44,361 nucleotides of DNA from assembly GCA_025450755.1 (NCBI GenBank), contig JANWLR010000056.1, positions 1-44,361 on the forward strand, given 5' to 3'. A program made the translations under genes and the position numbers. The notes under the pieces are model-generated. The model saw nothing but the letters and a program-made list of their open reading frames with translations, did no database searches and was not told the DNA's origin. The number at the start of each line of letters is the position of its first letter. Positions within the stretch are counted from its first letter, which is position 1. Source of the DNA: Sphingomicrobium sp. (lineage in GTDB: Bacteria; Pseudomonadota; Alphaproteobacteria; Sphingomonadales; Sphingomonadaceae). Positions 36,452-44,361 of this stretch are shown piece after piece.

Positions 36452-36463
36452 GTTAGCGCTAAC
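36452..36463. promoter_or_regulatory. LacI-family operator GTTAGCGCTAAC
   Basis: A perfect 12-bp palindrome lies 10 bp before the start of the arabinofuranosidase gene. The central AGCGCT with TTA/TAA arms is characteristic of LacI/GalR-family sugar repressors. The position covers the expected transcription or translation start of the gene. Confidence 0.6.
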
Positions 36464-36679
36464 TAAGCAGGAGTCCTCTCGAAGAACAACGGCGTTTGCT
36501 CGACAATTGGTGACCGATCGTGCGTTCGAGCTTCTGTCCGATCTTCAGCAGCATTTGAGACCGCGCCCGCGGCCAACGCCGCCGCGAGCAAATTTCCCCC
36601 ACTATGTAAGCTCGTCCCTTTCTCGCCACCGACAGGCCATGCCCGTGCGAAGCCCTAGCCCTACGAATGCAAGATCAGC

Positions 36680-38659
36680 TCAATGGCCGATTGCAGCGTC
36701 CAGGAACTCGCCGATTCTAGTCAGCATTTCGTTCCGCGCATCGCTGTCATCGAGCTGGTGATCGAGACCCGGGAACTTGACGAGCTCAGCCTTGTCACCC
36801 GCTTTGATCAAGGCCGCGTTCATGCGCTCGCTTTGAGCGATCGCGACGTTGAGATCGAGATCGCCATGGAACAAGAGAACAGGAACCTTGATGTCTGCAG
36901 CATGGCGCACGGGCGATCCATCAATCGCGTTCGAACCAGCGCCCACGAAATCAGAAACCAGGTTCTGATTGGTGTAGGCCTTTGCCTCGCTTTTCAGGAG
37001 CGACAGGTCGGTGACCGGCGCAATTGCGACCGCGGCTTTGTAAAGGGTCGGCTCGACCCCGGCAGACTGAAGCGCGGCATAGCCTCCGTAAGACCAGCCG
37101 ACGATTGCCAGCCGATTGGGATCCGCAATGCCCTGGTCAACGAGATAGTGGGCGGACGCAGTGATGTCCGAAATCGCTGCCTTCCAGTCGCGGAAACCGT
37201 TCTTGCCTTCCCAATCCTCGCCGTAGCCGGACGAACCGCGATAGTTCGGCTGAATTACCGCGTAACCACGCGCCGCAAGGAATTGCGCCAGCCAGTCAAA
37301 GCCCCATTCATCACGGGCGGTCGGGCCGCCGTGAGGCAATACCACCGCCGGCAGGTTCCTTGTCGCTCCCGAGGGCGGCAGCGTGAGATATGCGGGAATT
37401 TCGACACGGTCTGCTGCCGGAACGGAGACCGTCTTCACGGACGCCATCTTGCGCCCTTCGAGCTCAGGCCGCAGTGCCGCAACCTTGTCCATATGCCGGG
37501 TCGCCTTGTCGAACACATAGAAGCTGCCCGGATCGGAGTCGCTGGAGGCGAAAATGAGCAGCTTCGAGCCGTCTGCGCTTGCCCCTTCGAAGTTCACCAA
37601 TGGGTCGCCCAACGCTTGTGAAAGGGCGTTGTGCAAGCTGGCGAATTCCGGGTCGAAATAGACGGTGTGCCGGCGGTCGTCAGCGTAGGTATAGCCGATC
37701 ACGCGCTGGCCACGGCCAATGCGAACCACCGAATCGATATCGACCTTCGGATTGGCGGCGACTTGCTTGGTTGTTCCGCTGCCGTCGAGCTTGACCGTGA
37801 AGAGTGCCTCACGGCCGTCCACCTTCTTCAGCACGTAAGCGGAATTGAGCGTGCCATCGACCGCAATGGGGATGACACCGCTTTGCGATTTCTCGTCATA
37901 GTCGACGAGCGGCTTCCAATCTCGCGAGGCGGTATCCCGATAAAAGAAATGCTCGACGCCCGTCAGCAACCCCTCGTGATCGGTATCCTCAGTCTGCATC
38001 AACCGGACGTTCCCGCGTCCATCGGTGAGATAATTGGCAGCCGCGGGCCGCGGCGGCTCGACATGCGTGATCTTCAGGTTCGAGAGGTCGACCTTGTCGA
38101 TCCCTAATCCCTCACGCGTGTCGCGATTGTAGTTCCCAGTAGCGGCGAGTTCCGGAACATAGACTCGAGCCATCAGAACCGAGCCTTGCTGATCTGGAAG
38201 CCAATCGAGGACTGTCCCGTCGAATTGTTTCAACGCCGAATCTGAGTGTGTCTTTTGTCCGAGTTGCTTGATGGTCTTGCCGTCTGCAGAAATCGCCATG
38301 AGCCGAGTGAAGCCCAGCAGCGTGTCCCCGCCGGAAAGCACATTGCCGCCGAACTGGCAAATCAGCTGATCATCCGTCGCGAAGTCACACCATTGCAGCG
38401 AGTCCGGGTCCCCATCCGACTTGATGGCGTTGGTCACGGCGATCGTCGAAAGATCGATCACCCTCAGCGCAGTCACTTTGCCGGGGCCCGGGATGAGCAG
38501 CGCAAGCCGGTTGCCACTCGGTGAGAGATCCACGGAGAAGGCCGCATCACGCGCTCCGAAGGCCTTGGCATCGGCTATTAGGGATGGATCTGCGGCTGAG
38601 ACTGGAGCCGAAATGTACAAGGCGACCGCCGAGACGGTCGACCAAAACCCGACACGCAT
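36680..38659 (-). CDS. S9-family prolyl oligopeptidase-like serine peptidase, secreted
   Basis: The 659-residue protein has a signal peptide to about residue 24 (SAPVSAAD), a beta-propeller-like region (about 30-390) and a C-terminal alpha/beta-hydrolase domain. The catalytic serine is in IVGWSYGGYAAL, with HGDLDLNV for the Asp and PGLDHQLDD for the His; VVLPHGGPTARDEWGFD and QPNYRGSSGYGEDW are S9C signatures. It is probably a dipeptidyl- or acylaminoacyl-peptidase of the periplasm. I use the ATG at 38659, which has AAGGGGG before it; the frame is open to 38713. The 238 bp between it and the arabinofuranosidase gene show nothing clear. Confidence 0.87.
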   Translation of the reverse strand: MRVGFWSTVSAVALYISAPVSAADPSLIADAKAFGARDAAFSVDLSPSGNRLALLIPGPGKVTALRVIDLSTIAVTNAIKSDGDPDSLQWCDFATDDQLICQFGGNVLSGGDTLLGFTRLMAISADGKTIKQLGQKTHSDSALKQFDGTVLDWLPDQQGSVLMARVYVPELAATGNYNRDTREGLGIDKVDLSNLKITHVEPPRPAAANYLTDGRGNVRLMQTEDTDHEGLLTGVEHFFYRDTASRDWKPLVDYDEKSQSGVIPIAVDGTLNSAYVLKKVDGREALFTVKLDGSGTTKQVAANPKVDIDSVVRIGRGQRVIGYTYADDRRHTVYFDPEFASLHNALSQALGDPLVNFEGASADGSKLLIFASSDSDPGSFYVFDKATRHMDKVAALRPELEGRKMASVKTVSVPAADRVEIPAYLTLPPSGATRNLPAVVLPHGGPTARDEWGFDWLAQFLAARGYAVIQPNYRGSSGYGEDWEGKNGFRDWKAAISDITASAHYLVDQGIADPNRLAIVGWSYGGYAALQSAGVEPTLYKAAVAIAPVTDLSLLKSEAKAYTNQNLVSDFVGAGSNAIDGSPVRHAADIKVPVLLFHGDLDLNVAIAQSERMNAALIKAGDKAELVKFPGLDHQLDDSDARNEMLTRIGEFLDAAIGH

Positions 38660-38758
38660 ACGAAACCCCCTTTTCCGGCAAGGGAATTGTGCACGTTGAC
38701 AACGGCAGTGCAAGGGGCGGCTTGGCGCATTGGTGCGACGCTGTTAGCGGGCGGCGTC

Positions 38759-39745
38759 ATGACTTCACTGCCAATTCAACCACCTTTGGCGGAATGGGCG
38801 CCGCACGAAGCTGTGTGGATCGGCTTTCCAAGCGATCCGACCCTGTGGCTCGGAGACCTCAATCCAGCCGAACGCGAGGTGGCGGACTTTGCCCGTGCGG
38901 TGCACGCCGACGGCAGAGGCGAGAGCGTCTGGTTGGTAGCTGCACATGCAGGTGCTGCCGAGGCCGCAGCGCGGCTGTGCCCATTCGCCGAGGTCATAAT
39001 CGAGCCGTTCGGGGACATCTGGCTGCGCGATACCGGCCCGATCATCCTCCGCAGCGGCAAGGAACGCCGTGCGCAAGGCTTCGGCTTCAATGGCTGGGGC
39101 GGGAGATATGACCTCGAAGGCGACGGGGACATCGGCGAGCGCCTTGCCCTCAAAGCCGGGCTGCCCTTTACCAAGGGGAACTGGGTGCTGGAGGGCGGCG
39201 CCATCGATGGCGACGGTTCGGGGACGGTGCTGACCACCGAGCAGTGCCTGCTCAATCCGAACCGGAACACGCTCTCCCGCGAAGAGGTGGAGCGGCGCCT
39301 ACTCGAAAACCTTGGCTTCGAGCGTGTGGTCTGGTTCGGGTCCGGTCTCTTGAACGATCACACCGACGGACACGTCGACAATCTCGCGCGCTTCGTCGCG
39401 CCGGGCCGGGTCGCGATCCCGACCTGCGCCAAGGACGATCCGAACGAGGCCGTCTACAAGTCGGCCGCCCGGACGCTCGGCGACGCGCATCTCGATATCG
39501 TCACCCTGCCCTCGCCCGGGCGGGTCACGGACGAGGACGGCGACGTCATCCCGGCAAGCTACATGAACTTCTACATCGGCAATGCCGCGGTCGTCGTGCC
39601 GCAGTACGGCGCACCAAACGACCGAGCAGCGGTCGACGTCATCCAGGCGCTGTTTCCCGATCGCGTTGCAATCGGTCTTCGCGCCGACCACATTCTGACC
39701 GGCGGTGGGAGCTTCCACTGCATCTCGCAACAGGTCCCCGAATGA
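38759..39745 (+). CDS. aguA: Agmatine deiminase
   Basis: The 328-residue enzyme hydrolyses agmatine to N-carbamoylputrescine and ammonia. The guanidine-modifying fold is marked by PHEAVWIGFPSDPTLW, DIWLRDTGPI, GGRYDLEGD, LNDHTDGHVDNLARFV and the catalytic cysteine in GGGSFHCISQQVP close to the C-terminus. I use the ATG at 38759 because the family begins close to AEWAPHEAVW; the frame is open to 38687. The aguB start overlaps its stop by four bases, and the two enzymes act in sequence to make putrescine. Confidence 0.95.
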   Translation: MTSLPIQPPLAEWAPHEAVWIGFPSDPTLWLGDLNPAEREVADFARAVHADGRGESVWLVAAHAGAAEAAARLCPFAEVIIEPFGDIWLRDTGPIILRSGKERRAQGFGFNGWGGRYDLEGDGDIGERLALKAGLPFTKGNWVLEGGAIDGDGSGTVLTTEQCLLNPNRNTLSREEVERRLLENLGFERVVWFGSGLLNDHTDGHVDNLARFVAPGRVAIPTCAKDDPNEAVYKSAARTLGDAHLDIVTLPSPGRVTDEDGDVIPASYMNFYIGNAAVVVPQYGAPNDRAAVDVIQALFPDRVAIGLRADHILTGGGSFHCISQQVPE

Positions 39746-40593
39746 CCAAGCTCACCGTCGCTGCGCTGCAGCTCGCCTTCACCGACGACAGGGCCGCGAA
39801 CATCCGCGCGGTTGCGGAGCTGGTTCGCGAGGCGGCCGCAAAGGGCGCCGAGGTGGTCCTTCCGCCCGAGCTGTTCGATGGCCCCTATTTCTGTCGCGTG
39901 GAAGACGAGAGCCTGTTTGCCAACGCGCGCCCGGCTGAGAAACATCCGTCGGTCCTGGCGATGCAGGAGCTGGCGAGGGAGCTGAAGATCTGGATTCCAA
40001 CCAGCTTCTTCGAAGCCGACGGGCCGCACCACTACAACAGCCTCGCGATGATTGGTCCCGACGGAAAGTTTACCGGGGTCTATCGCAAGAGCCACATCCC
40101 TGACGGACCGGGCTATGAGGAAAAGTTCTACTTCCGGCCCGGCAACACGGGTTTCAAAGTGTGGGATGGGCCGCATCATTCGACGCTGGGCGTCGGCGTC
40201 TGCTGGGACCAATGGTACCCCGAGACCGCCCGAGCGATGATGCTGATGGGCGCCGACGTTCTTTTCTACCCGACCGCGATCGGCACCGAACCTCACGACC
40301 CCGACCTCGACACGTCACGGCTGTGGCGGCGGGCGATGATCGGCCATTCGGTGTCGAACGTAGTACCCGTGATCGCCGCCAACCGGATCGGAACAGAGAG
40401 CGGTCAGCGCTTCTACGGCCACAGCTTCATCTGCGATGAGCGCGGTGACATCCTCGCCGAGTTCGGAGCGGATGAAACGGGCGTGCTGGTCACGACGCTC
40501 GATCTCGCCCAGGCGAAAAAGCACCGTGCCGCGTTCGGCTTCTTCCGGGACCGCAGGCCAGAACTTTACGGGCGGCTCATCGAGGACATCTGA
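39742..40593 (+). CDS. aguB: N-carbamoylputrescine amidase
   Basis: The 283-residue nitrilase-superfamily enzyme converts N-carbamoylputrescine to putrescine, carbon dioxide and ammonia. The catalytic triad is seen as E43 in PPELFDGPYF, K116 in YRKSHIPDGPGYEE and C154 in VGVCWDQWYPE. The frame extends upstream through aguA, but the ATG at 39742 gives the family N-terminus TKLTVAALQLAF. It overlaps the convergent uracil-DNA glycosylase gene by 17 bp at its end. With aguA this is a complete agmatine-to-putrescine pathway. Confidence 0.95.
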   Translation: MTKLTVAALQLAFTDDRAANIRAVAELVREAAAKGAEVVLPPELFDGPYFCRVEDESLFANARPAEKHPSVLAMQELARELKIWIPTSFFEADGPHHYNSLAMIGPDGKFTGVYRKSHIPDGPGYEEKFYFRPGNTGFKVWDGPHHSTLGVGVCWDQWYPETARAMMLMGADVLFYPTAIGTEPHDPDLDTSRLWRRAMIGHSVSNVVPVIAANRIGTESGQRFYGHSFICDERGDILAEFGADETGVLVTTLDLAQAKKHRAAFGFFRDRRPELYGRLIEDI

Positions 40594-41257
40594 GCTCCAG
40601 CGCCCGCTCGAAAACCTTCTCGAACATAGCCGCATCGAGCCGCCCGGTATTCTGGTTATAGCGAGAGCAATGATAGCTCGACAGCAGGATATGGCCGTCA
40701 GCCGACTGGACCTCGGCTCCATGGCCGAACTTCGTTGATGCCGGTGGAAGACCGAGCGCTCGCGCCGACGCGACATGGGCGATTTGTCCCAGGGCGACGA
40801 TCACTCGGACCTTTTCCAGCGCGAAAAGCGCTGCCTCGAAATAATTGCGGCAGGTAGCAATCTCGATCGGCTCAGGCTTGTTGCCGGGCGGCAGGCATTT
40901 GACCGCGTTCAGGATGACCGCGCCGTCCAGCTGTAGCCCGTCGCCGGGGCTGCCGCGATATTCGCCCTTTGCGAGTCCGAATTTGAGAAGGGTCGAATAG
41001 AGCAGCTCGCCGGCATAATCCCCGGTGAAAGGCCGACCGGTCCGGTTCGCTCCATGCTTCCCCGGTGCGAGCCCGACGATGGCGAGCCACGCGTCCGGAT
41101 CGCCGAAGGCCGGCACCGGCGCGTTCCACCAGGAGGGATACTCGTCGCGACACTCTTCACGGAATCTGACAAGACGCGGGCAGAGAGGACAGTCGCGCGG
41201 CGCTTCGGTCTCCGGAACTGGCGACAGGTCGGCGGGACTGGCGGAGTGCATGGCCAT
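40577..41257 (-). CDS. Family 5 uracil-DNA glycosylase (UdgB type)
   Basis: This 226-residue enzyme removes uracil and related bases from DNA. The iron-sulfur cysteines are visible in RDCPLCPRLVRFRE, NAVKCLPPGNKPEP and ATCRNYFEA. The active-site motif is GLAPGKHGANRTGRPFTGDY (about 67-86), lacking the Asp of family 1, and the C-terminal motif is SSYHCSRYNQNTGRL, with Tyr-His in place of the usual His-Pro. That set fits type 5. There are two adjacent in-frame starts (41257 and 41251). It is divergent from folK with a 17-bp gap. Confidence 0.9.
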   Translation of the reverse strand: MAMHSASPADLSPVPETEAPRDCPLCPRLVRFREECRDEYPSWWNAPVPAFGDPDAWLAIVGLAPGKHGANRTGRPFTGDYAGELLYSTLLKFGLAKGEYRGSPGDGLQLDGAVILNAVKCLPPGNKPEPIEIATCRNYFEAALFALEKVRVIVALGQIAHVASARALGLPPASTKFGHGAEVQSADGHILLSSYHCSRYNQNTGRLDAAMFEKVFERALELRCPR

Positions 41258-41274
41258 GACCTAGGCGAGCAGCC

Positions 41275-41763
41275 GTGGCGCAAGCAACGTACCTCTACGC
41301 GATTGCCATTGGATCAAACCGGCCTCACGGGCGCTTTGGCGCGCCGGCGCGCGTGGTCGAGGCGGCAATCGCTCGGCTCGACCAGGATTTCGGCCTGTTC
41401 GATGCCTCCCCGATAGTGCTCAACACTGCCCATGGGGGAGCCGGCCGGGACTTCGCCAATGCCGTCGCCCTGATCGAAAGCGATGTCGAGCCACCGGAGA
41501 CGCTCTCCCGACTGAAGGCACTGGAGCGGGAGTTCGGCCGGCGTGGAGGGCGCCGCTGGGGCCCGCGCGTGCTCGACCTCGACATTGCCTTGTGGAGCGG
41601 CGGCAACTTCCGCTCGCGCAAGCTTACGATCCCGCACCCGCGGCTTTCGAGCAGGAGCTTCGTGCTTCAACCGCTTGCAGCGATTGCGCCCGGATGGCGC
41701 ATTGGAGGCCTGAACCTTCGCCATCTCGCCCATCGCCTTGCCCGCAGGCCCCAGCGGGGCTAA
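41275..41763 (+). CDS. folK: 2-amino-4-hydroxy-6-hydroxymethyldihydropteridine pyrophosphokinase
   Basis: The 162-residue enzyme transfers pyrophosphate to the pterin in folate synthesis. Characteristic segments are AIAIGSNRPHGRFG, DASPIVLNTAHGGAGRDFANAV (about 44-65), LKALEREFGRR and the ATP/metal-binding GPRVLDLDIALWSGG with LTIPHPRLSSRSFVLQPLAAI. The start is a GTG at 41275. The gene is followed 16 bp later by tRNA-Lys on the same strand. Confidence 0.95.
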   Translation: MAQATYLYAIAIGSNRPHGRFGAPARVVEAAIARLDQDFGLFDASPIVLNTAHGGAGRDFANAVALIESDVEPPETLSRLKALEREFGRRGGRRWGPRVLDLDIALWSGGNFRSRKLTIPHPRLSSRSFVLQPLAAIAPGWRIGGLNLRHLAHRLARRPQRG

Positions 41764-41779
41764 CCGGCGCGTCCAAGGT

Positions 41780-41855
41780 GGGCCCATAGCTCAGTCGGTA
41801 GAGCAACTGACTTTTAATCAGTAGGTCGCTGGTTCGAATCCAGCTGGGCTCACCA
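41780..41855 (+). tRNA. tRNA-Lys (anticodon UUU)
   Basis: The 76-base sequence folds as a full cloverleaf: acceptor stem GGGCCCA/TGGGCTC with one G-T pair, D arm AGCTCAGTCGGTAGAGC, anticodon stem ACTGA/TCAGT with loop CTTTTAA (anticodon TTT), T arm CTGGTTCGAATCCAG, discriminator A and an encoded CCA. The tail of a decayed minus-strand gene overlaps its last six bases. Confidence 0.97.
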
Positions 41856-42375
41856 GCCTTCTCCCCACACCTTTCCATCCGCTCGAACGAACCTGCCGAT
41901 GGGCTCTCTCAAATGCGTCACTTGCTTCCCCACCGTCCGATATATGTTGGGCCAGCGCTCCATCTTGTCGGTGCCATATTCGAAACATAACAGCACCACC
42001 GGTTCGTCGAATCGGCCTGGTTTCGTCGAATGGGCAAAGTTCTCGCCGAGTGCGATCGCCTCTCACGCCTTGTACTGATATTCGCCGACGGCGCCTGTGA
42101 GTTGTTTGTAAAAGCAACCCCCCGATTGCGTTGCGTTGGTCGAGGCTGGAATCATGCAGGTGAATGCCTCGTTGTTCGAGCGCACCCAGTCGACGTGGAA
42201 ATGGGCTTCGCTGCAGCGATTTCGAACGACCAGGAAGCCGGCATAGAGCCTGACCCTGCTTGTCCAGATCGAGATAGGGAGCTGCCTGGGTGCCAATCCC
42301 GAGCGAGTCGAATGCCGATTGGAACATCTCGAACCTGTCCTCATCCGCCGCCGAAATCCATTGGATGTCACTGTG
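41850..42375 (-). pseudogene. Broken HxD...H (cupin/2OG-oxygenase-like) gene
   Basis: Three stretches of protein-like sequence follow each other. The first, from about 42375 to 42257, reads SDIQWISAADEDRFEMFQ and on to APYLDLDKQ. After a one-base shift in a GGG run (plus 42254-42256) the frame continues VRLYAGFLVVRNRCSEAHFH, then HVDW and GEYQYKA. A TGA at 42063-42065 interrupts it, and the same frame resumes EAIALGENFAHSTKPGRF and runs 70 codons to a TGA at 41850-41852. The HFHVDW and FAHST elements resemble the iron-binding HxD and distal His of a beta-barrel oxygenase or cupin. The stop lies inside tRNA-Lys on the other strand. About 175 codons if repaired. Sequencing error or true decay cannot be separated here. 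The family is unknown to me. Confidence 0.6.
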
Positions 42376-42583
42376 CCAGTTTCTCCTGGCAAGGAGCCAT
42401 AGCAAGGGACGCCAGGATGTCAGGGGCCGTCTCAAGATTAGAGCGAATGCCATCCACAAGAGGACGCCAGCGAATATGTGCAACGCATCGTGGCTGAACG
42501 AGACCGAATGCTCGATGAAGAGCTTTCCCCCCGTGCCAGGAATTCATCGCGATGACGAGCGCGTTCCAGAGCTTGCCGAACAT
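42376..42583 (-). pseudogene. Frameshifted small membrane protein (VanZ-like?) next to the O-antigen ligase gene
   Basis: An ATG at 42583 with GGCGGAG before it opens a frame FGKLWNALVIAMNSWHGG. At a run of six G (plus 42527-42532) the sense moves to another frame, which reads KLFIEHSVSFSHDALHIFAG and then a membrane helix VLLWMAFALILRRPLTSW. Removing one G joins the two parts. The restored protein resembles small VanZ-like membrane proteins encoded beside polysaccharide genes, with the conserved RRPL.SW end. Its last part runs in frame into the neighbouring broken gene, so a deletion may have fused the two. It begins 18 bp after the O-antigen ligase stop. Confidence 0.5.
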
Positions 42584-42600
42584 CGGCTCCGCCGTGCCGC

Positions 42601-43956
42601 TTAACCGACCACAACGTGCCGGGTCGGACGAATGTCACCGACTTCCTGGCGCAACGGCGCGCGAGGCACGACCATCAATGCAAGGCACATTGCAAAGCAG
42701 GTGCTGATCGCGGCCGTTCGCAGTGGAAAATCAACGAGGCTGTGGACCAGGATCGCGGCCGACGCGATGGACGCTGCGCGCGCGAAGACCCTGCTCGCAT
42801 CTTTCCAAGCACTTACGACAGCAAAAGCCCACCAAGCGAGGAACACAAGTATAAGAGCAAGGCCGGGCAAACCGAGCTCGAGCGCAAGCTCGGCATAATC
42901 ATTGTGGGCGTGGATTACATATTCGCTCGAAACCGTGTCGGGGCTCTCATACGTGCGGTACACTCTGACAAAGGAACCGAGGCCGGAGCCGAACGGCATA
43001 TGATCGACGATCGCCTTGCCCGTAATAGCGAGAATTTGCTCCCGCGATTGGACGGCGGTGCTTGCATCCTGGCTGAGCCTGGTGCCACCGATTGAGCTGC
43101 TCGCAAGTGCTGCCACTGCCGCAACAATGGATAGGGCCGCGAATGCGGCGATCACTTTTCGCCAGTGGCTCGCCGGTCGCAGGAAGATGAGTGCGCTCGC
43201 CGCTGTCACCGGAATTGCCAAGGTGTAACCGGCAAGTGAGCCGTTGAGCGCTATTCCGACAATCAGCACCAATGAGGCGGCGACCACGATTGTCAGGACA
43301 GCGGAACGGCGTTGCATTGTTCCCCCCCTGCCATTTGCAGCCAGGGCTGCAAGAAACGGAAGGCTTATGACCAACAACGTGGCCATGTGATTGGCATTGG
43401 CGAAAAAACCGACCCCAAGACCGCGGTTGGTTTCTGGATAGAGGTACCATGGCGAGTCTCCCCGAGTGGTTGAAAGCTGCAATGCCCCCAGGAGAATGCC
43501 CGCAACTGTTCCGGCGACTAGCGCTGAAGCAAGCAGGATCCTGCGATACGCCTTAAGGCAGACGATGGCGCAAAATATCGCCAGCGGCGGTATCAGGCAC
43601 AGCAAGCTACTCAGCGTCTCATAGGGTGTCAGCGAAAGGGGCAGCCAAGGCACAGGCTGACCGAGAAGGGCAAAACCCTCTGCCACCCGTGTTCGCTGGC
43701 CGTGCGCCCAAACCGCCGGCGGAACTGGAGCGAGCTGCAATCCGATCAAGGCAATCGAGACAATCGCCAGCAGCAACAACGGCTTGGCCCTTGGTGCCAG
43801 AGGTTCATCAGCAGGCGCTGCTATCGCCCATGCGATGATCGTCACGCCGACAAGCTGGAGGACCATGTTCTGCCAGATTCCCTGCGCGCTTCCGCCGAGG
43901 ATCAGGCAGCCGAACAGGTAGAGCGGCGCGATCGTGCTGCGTACTGCGTTACGCAC
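42601..43956 (-). CDS. O-antigen ligase/polymerase family membrane protein
   Basis: The 451-residue protein has about eleven to twelve membrane helices and a large periplasmic loop, the plan of Wzy/WaaL-type proteins. The conserved VIHAHNDYAELALELGLPG (about 362-380) in the loop is the family hallmark, with GFFANANHMATLL earlier. It joins or polymerises lipid-linked glycan units, either O-antigen or an exopolysaccharide; the exact substrate is not visible. The ATG at 43956 overlaps the end of the upstream gene by eight bases, so the two are probably one operon that extends beyond the window. Confidence 0.85.
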   Translation of the reverse strand: MRNAVRSTIAPLYLFGCLILGGSAQGIWQNMVLQLVGVTIIAWAIAAPADEPLAPRAKPLLLLAIVSIALIGLQLAPVPPAVWAHGQRTRVAEGFALLGQPVPWLPLSLTPYETLSSLLCLIPPLAIFCAIVCLKAYRRILLASALVAGTVAGILLGALQLSTTRGDSPWYLYPETNRGLGVGFFANANHMATLLVISLPFLAALAANGRGGTMQRRSAVLTIVVAASLVLIVGIALNGSLAGYTLAIPVTAASALIFLRPASHWRKVIAAFAALSIVAAVAALASSSIGGTRLSQDASTAVQSREQILAITGKAIVDHMPFGSGLGSFVRVYRTYESPDTVSSEYVIHAHNDYAELALELGLPGLALILVFLAWWAFAVVSAWKDASRVFARAASIASAAILVHSLVDFPLRTAAISTCFAMCLALMVVPRAPLRQEVGDIRPTRHVVVG

Positions 43957-44361
43957 CAGATTTCGCCTTCTCGAGCTTGAGCGACCCGATGGTGATGTCG
44001 GTCTGCTGCGGCAAATCGCCGGATACTCCGGAAAGCTTCAGCCACTGGGCGGGACAACCACTTGGTACCTCAAATTGCCAGCCGCGGGCCGCCGCAGCAT
44101 CGAGCGTAACCGATGCTATCGGTTCAGCCGCTTTGTCGCACCAGATCGACCAATTGAGACTATGAGCGCGAGACGGATCACCCAGCAGCTGCATCGAAAG
44201 GCGGTAGGCGCCGGGTGGCAGCACCACCAGCTCGCTGGCCAGGAAACCGTCTTCCTGGCCGTAGAACAGGACGTGAAGCCGGCCGCCCGCCTGGCGCTCG
44301 GCAAGCCCGACTGTCGACGATGCCAGTGTCCAGTTGAACGGAGGCGGTGATGTGCGATCAC
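43949..44361 (-). CDS. C-terminal part of an unknown exopolysaccharide-cluster protein (runs off right edge)
   Basis: The frame is open from the window edge for 136 codons to a stop at 43949. The visible sequence reads PFNWTLASSTVGLAERQ, LHVLFYGQEDGFLASELVV, LPPGAYRLSMQLLGD and ends TDITIGSLKLEKAKSGA. The alternating hydrophobic pattern and VLPPGAYRL suggest a beta-sandwich, carbohydrate-binding-like domain at the C-terminus of a larger protein. A GTG at 44227 is an internal codon and not the start. It is coupled to the O-antigen ligase gene. No name can be given. Confidence 0.6.
   Translation of the reverse strand, partial: DRTSPPPFNWTLASSTVGLAERQAGGRLHVLFYGQEDGFLASELVVLPPGAYRLSMQLLGDPSRAHSLNWSIWCDKAAEPIASVTLDAAAARGWQFEVPSGCPAQWLKLSGVSGDLPQQTDITIGSLKLEKAKSGA

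Noticed and set aside
42616-43095. Plus-strand frame opposite the O-antigen ligase gene
   Set aside because: No ribosome binding site or family pattern; the membrane-protein frame explains the sequence.
1-44361. Mobile elements, CRISPR arrays, toxin-antitoxin or phage-defence genes
   Set aside because: I found no transposase, integrase, regular repeat-spacer array or recognisable defence protein on either strand.

Overview
The window is a GC-rich chromosomal segment of an alphaproteobacterium, most probably a member of the Sphingomonadales. The call rests on gene content and gene order: a C4-pathway 5-aminolevulinate synthase, a cyoABCD quinol oxidase, mutM-rpsT-dnaA order, a Tim44-like gene followed by mltA and smr and divergent from secB, many TTG and GTG starts, CcrM-type GANTC sites in promoter regions, and a TonB-dependent receptor at the left edge. 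I see no insertion sequence, prophage, integrase or CRISPR array. The segment is mostly housekeeping core genome, with an accessory patch at the right end.

Layout. 1-5.5 kb: the 5' end of a TonB-dependent receptor with tandem TACANNTGTA palindromes upstream, then dapE facing the cyoABCD operon. 5.7-9.8 kb, minus strand: a membrane GGDEF-EAL protein and the operon Tim44-like/mltA/smr. 9.9-14.5 kb, plus strand: secB, murJ, trpS, an exoD-like gene and a DUF4136 lipoprotein, closed by a terminator. 14.6-17.6 kb, minus: dnaA, rpsT, mutM. 17.6-21 kb, plus: ubiE, ubiB and a split coaC/coaB pair. 21-24.7 kb, minus: topA-dut-moeB, all tightly overlapping. 24.8-30.6 kb: a prolyl-4-hydroxylase-like gene, plsY, murI, hemA, an uncharacterised 2OG-Fe(II) oxygenase and a convergent ATP-grasp gene. 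30.8-34.8 kb, plus: rpiB, glyA, nrdR, a TrmJ-type methyltransferase, a small secreted protein, rpsD. 34.9-41.8 kb: GH51 arabinofuranosidase with a LacI-type operator, an S9 peptidase, the agmatine-to-putrescine pair aguA/aguB, a family 5 uracil-DNA glycosylase, folK and tRNA-Lys(UUU). 41.85-44.36 kb: two decayed genes, an O-antigen-ligase-family polymerase/ligase and the 3' end of another gene, a cell-surface polysaccharide context.

How genes work together. Most operons use 4-bp stop/start overlaps (ATGA, GTGA, TTGA), which implies translational coupling: cyoA>B>C>D, Tim44>mltA, murJ>trpS, ubiE>ubiB, coaC>coaB, topA>dut, nrdR>trmJ, aguA>aguB. This regularity makes the one broken junction stand out. 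At dut/moeB the base at plus-strand 21776 removes both the dut stop and the moeB start; a single change there would restore a GTGA overlap.

The most interesting items are that dut/moeB junction, a frameshifted gene with an in-frame TGA that keeps an HxD...H motif beside tRNA-Lys, the tandem CopY/BlaI-type palindromes ahead of the TonB receptor, the split coaBC, and the convergent 2OG-oxygenase/ATP-grasp pair. I did not find a convincing new defence or mobile system.
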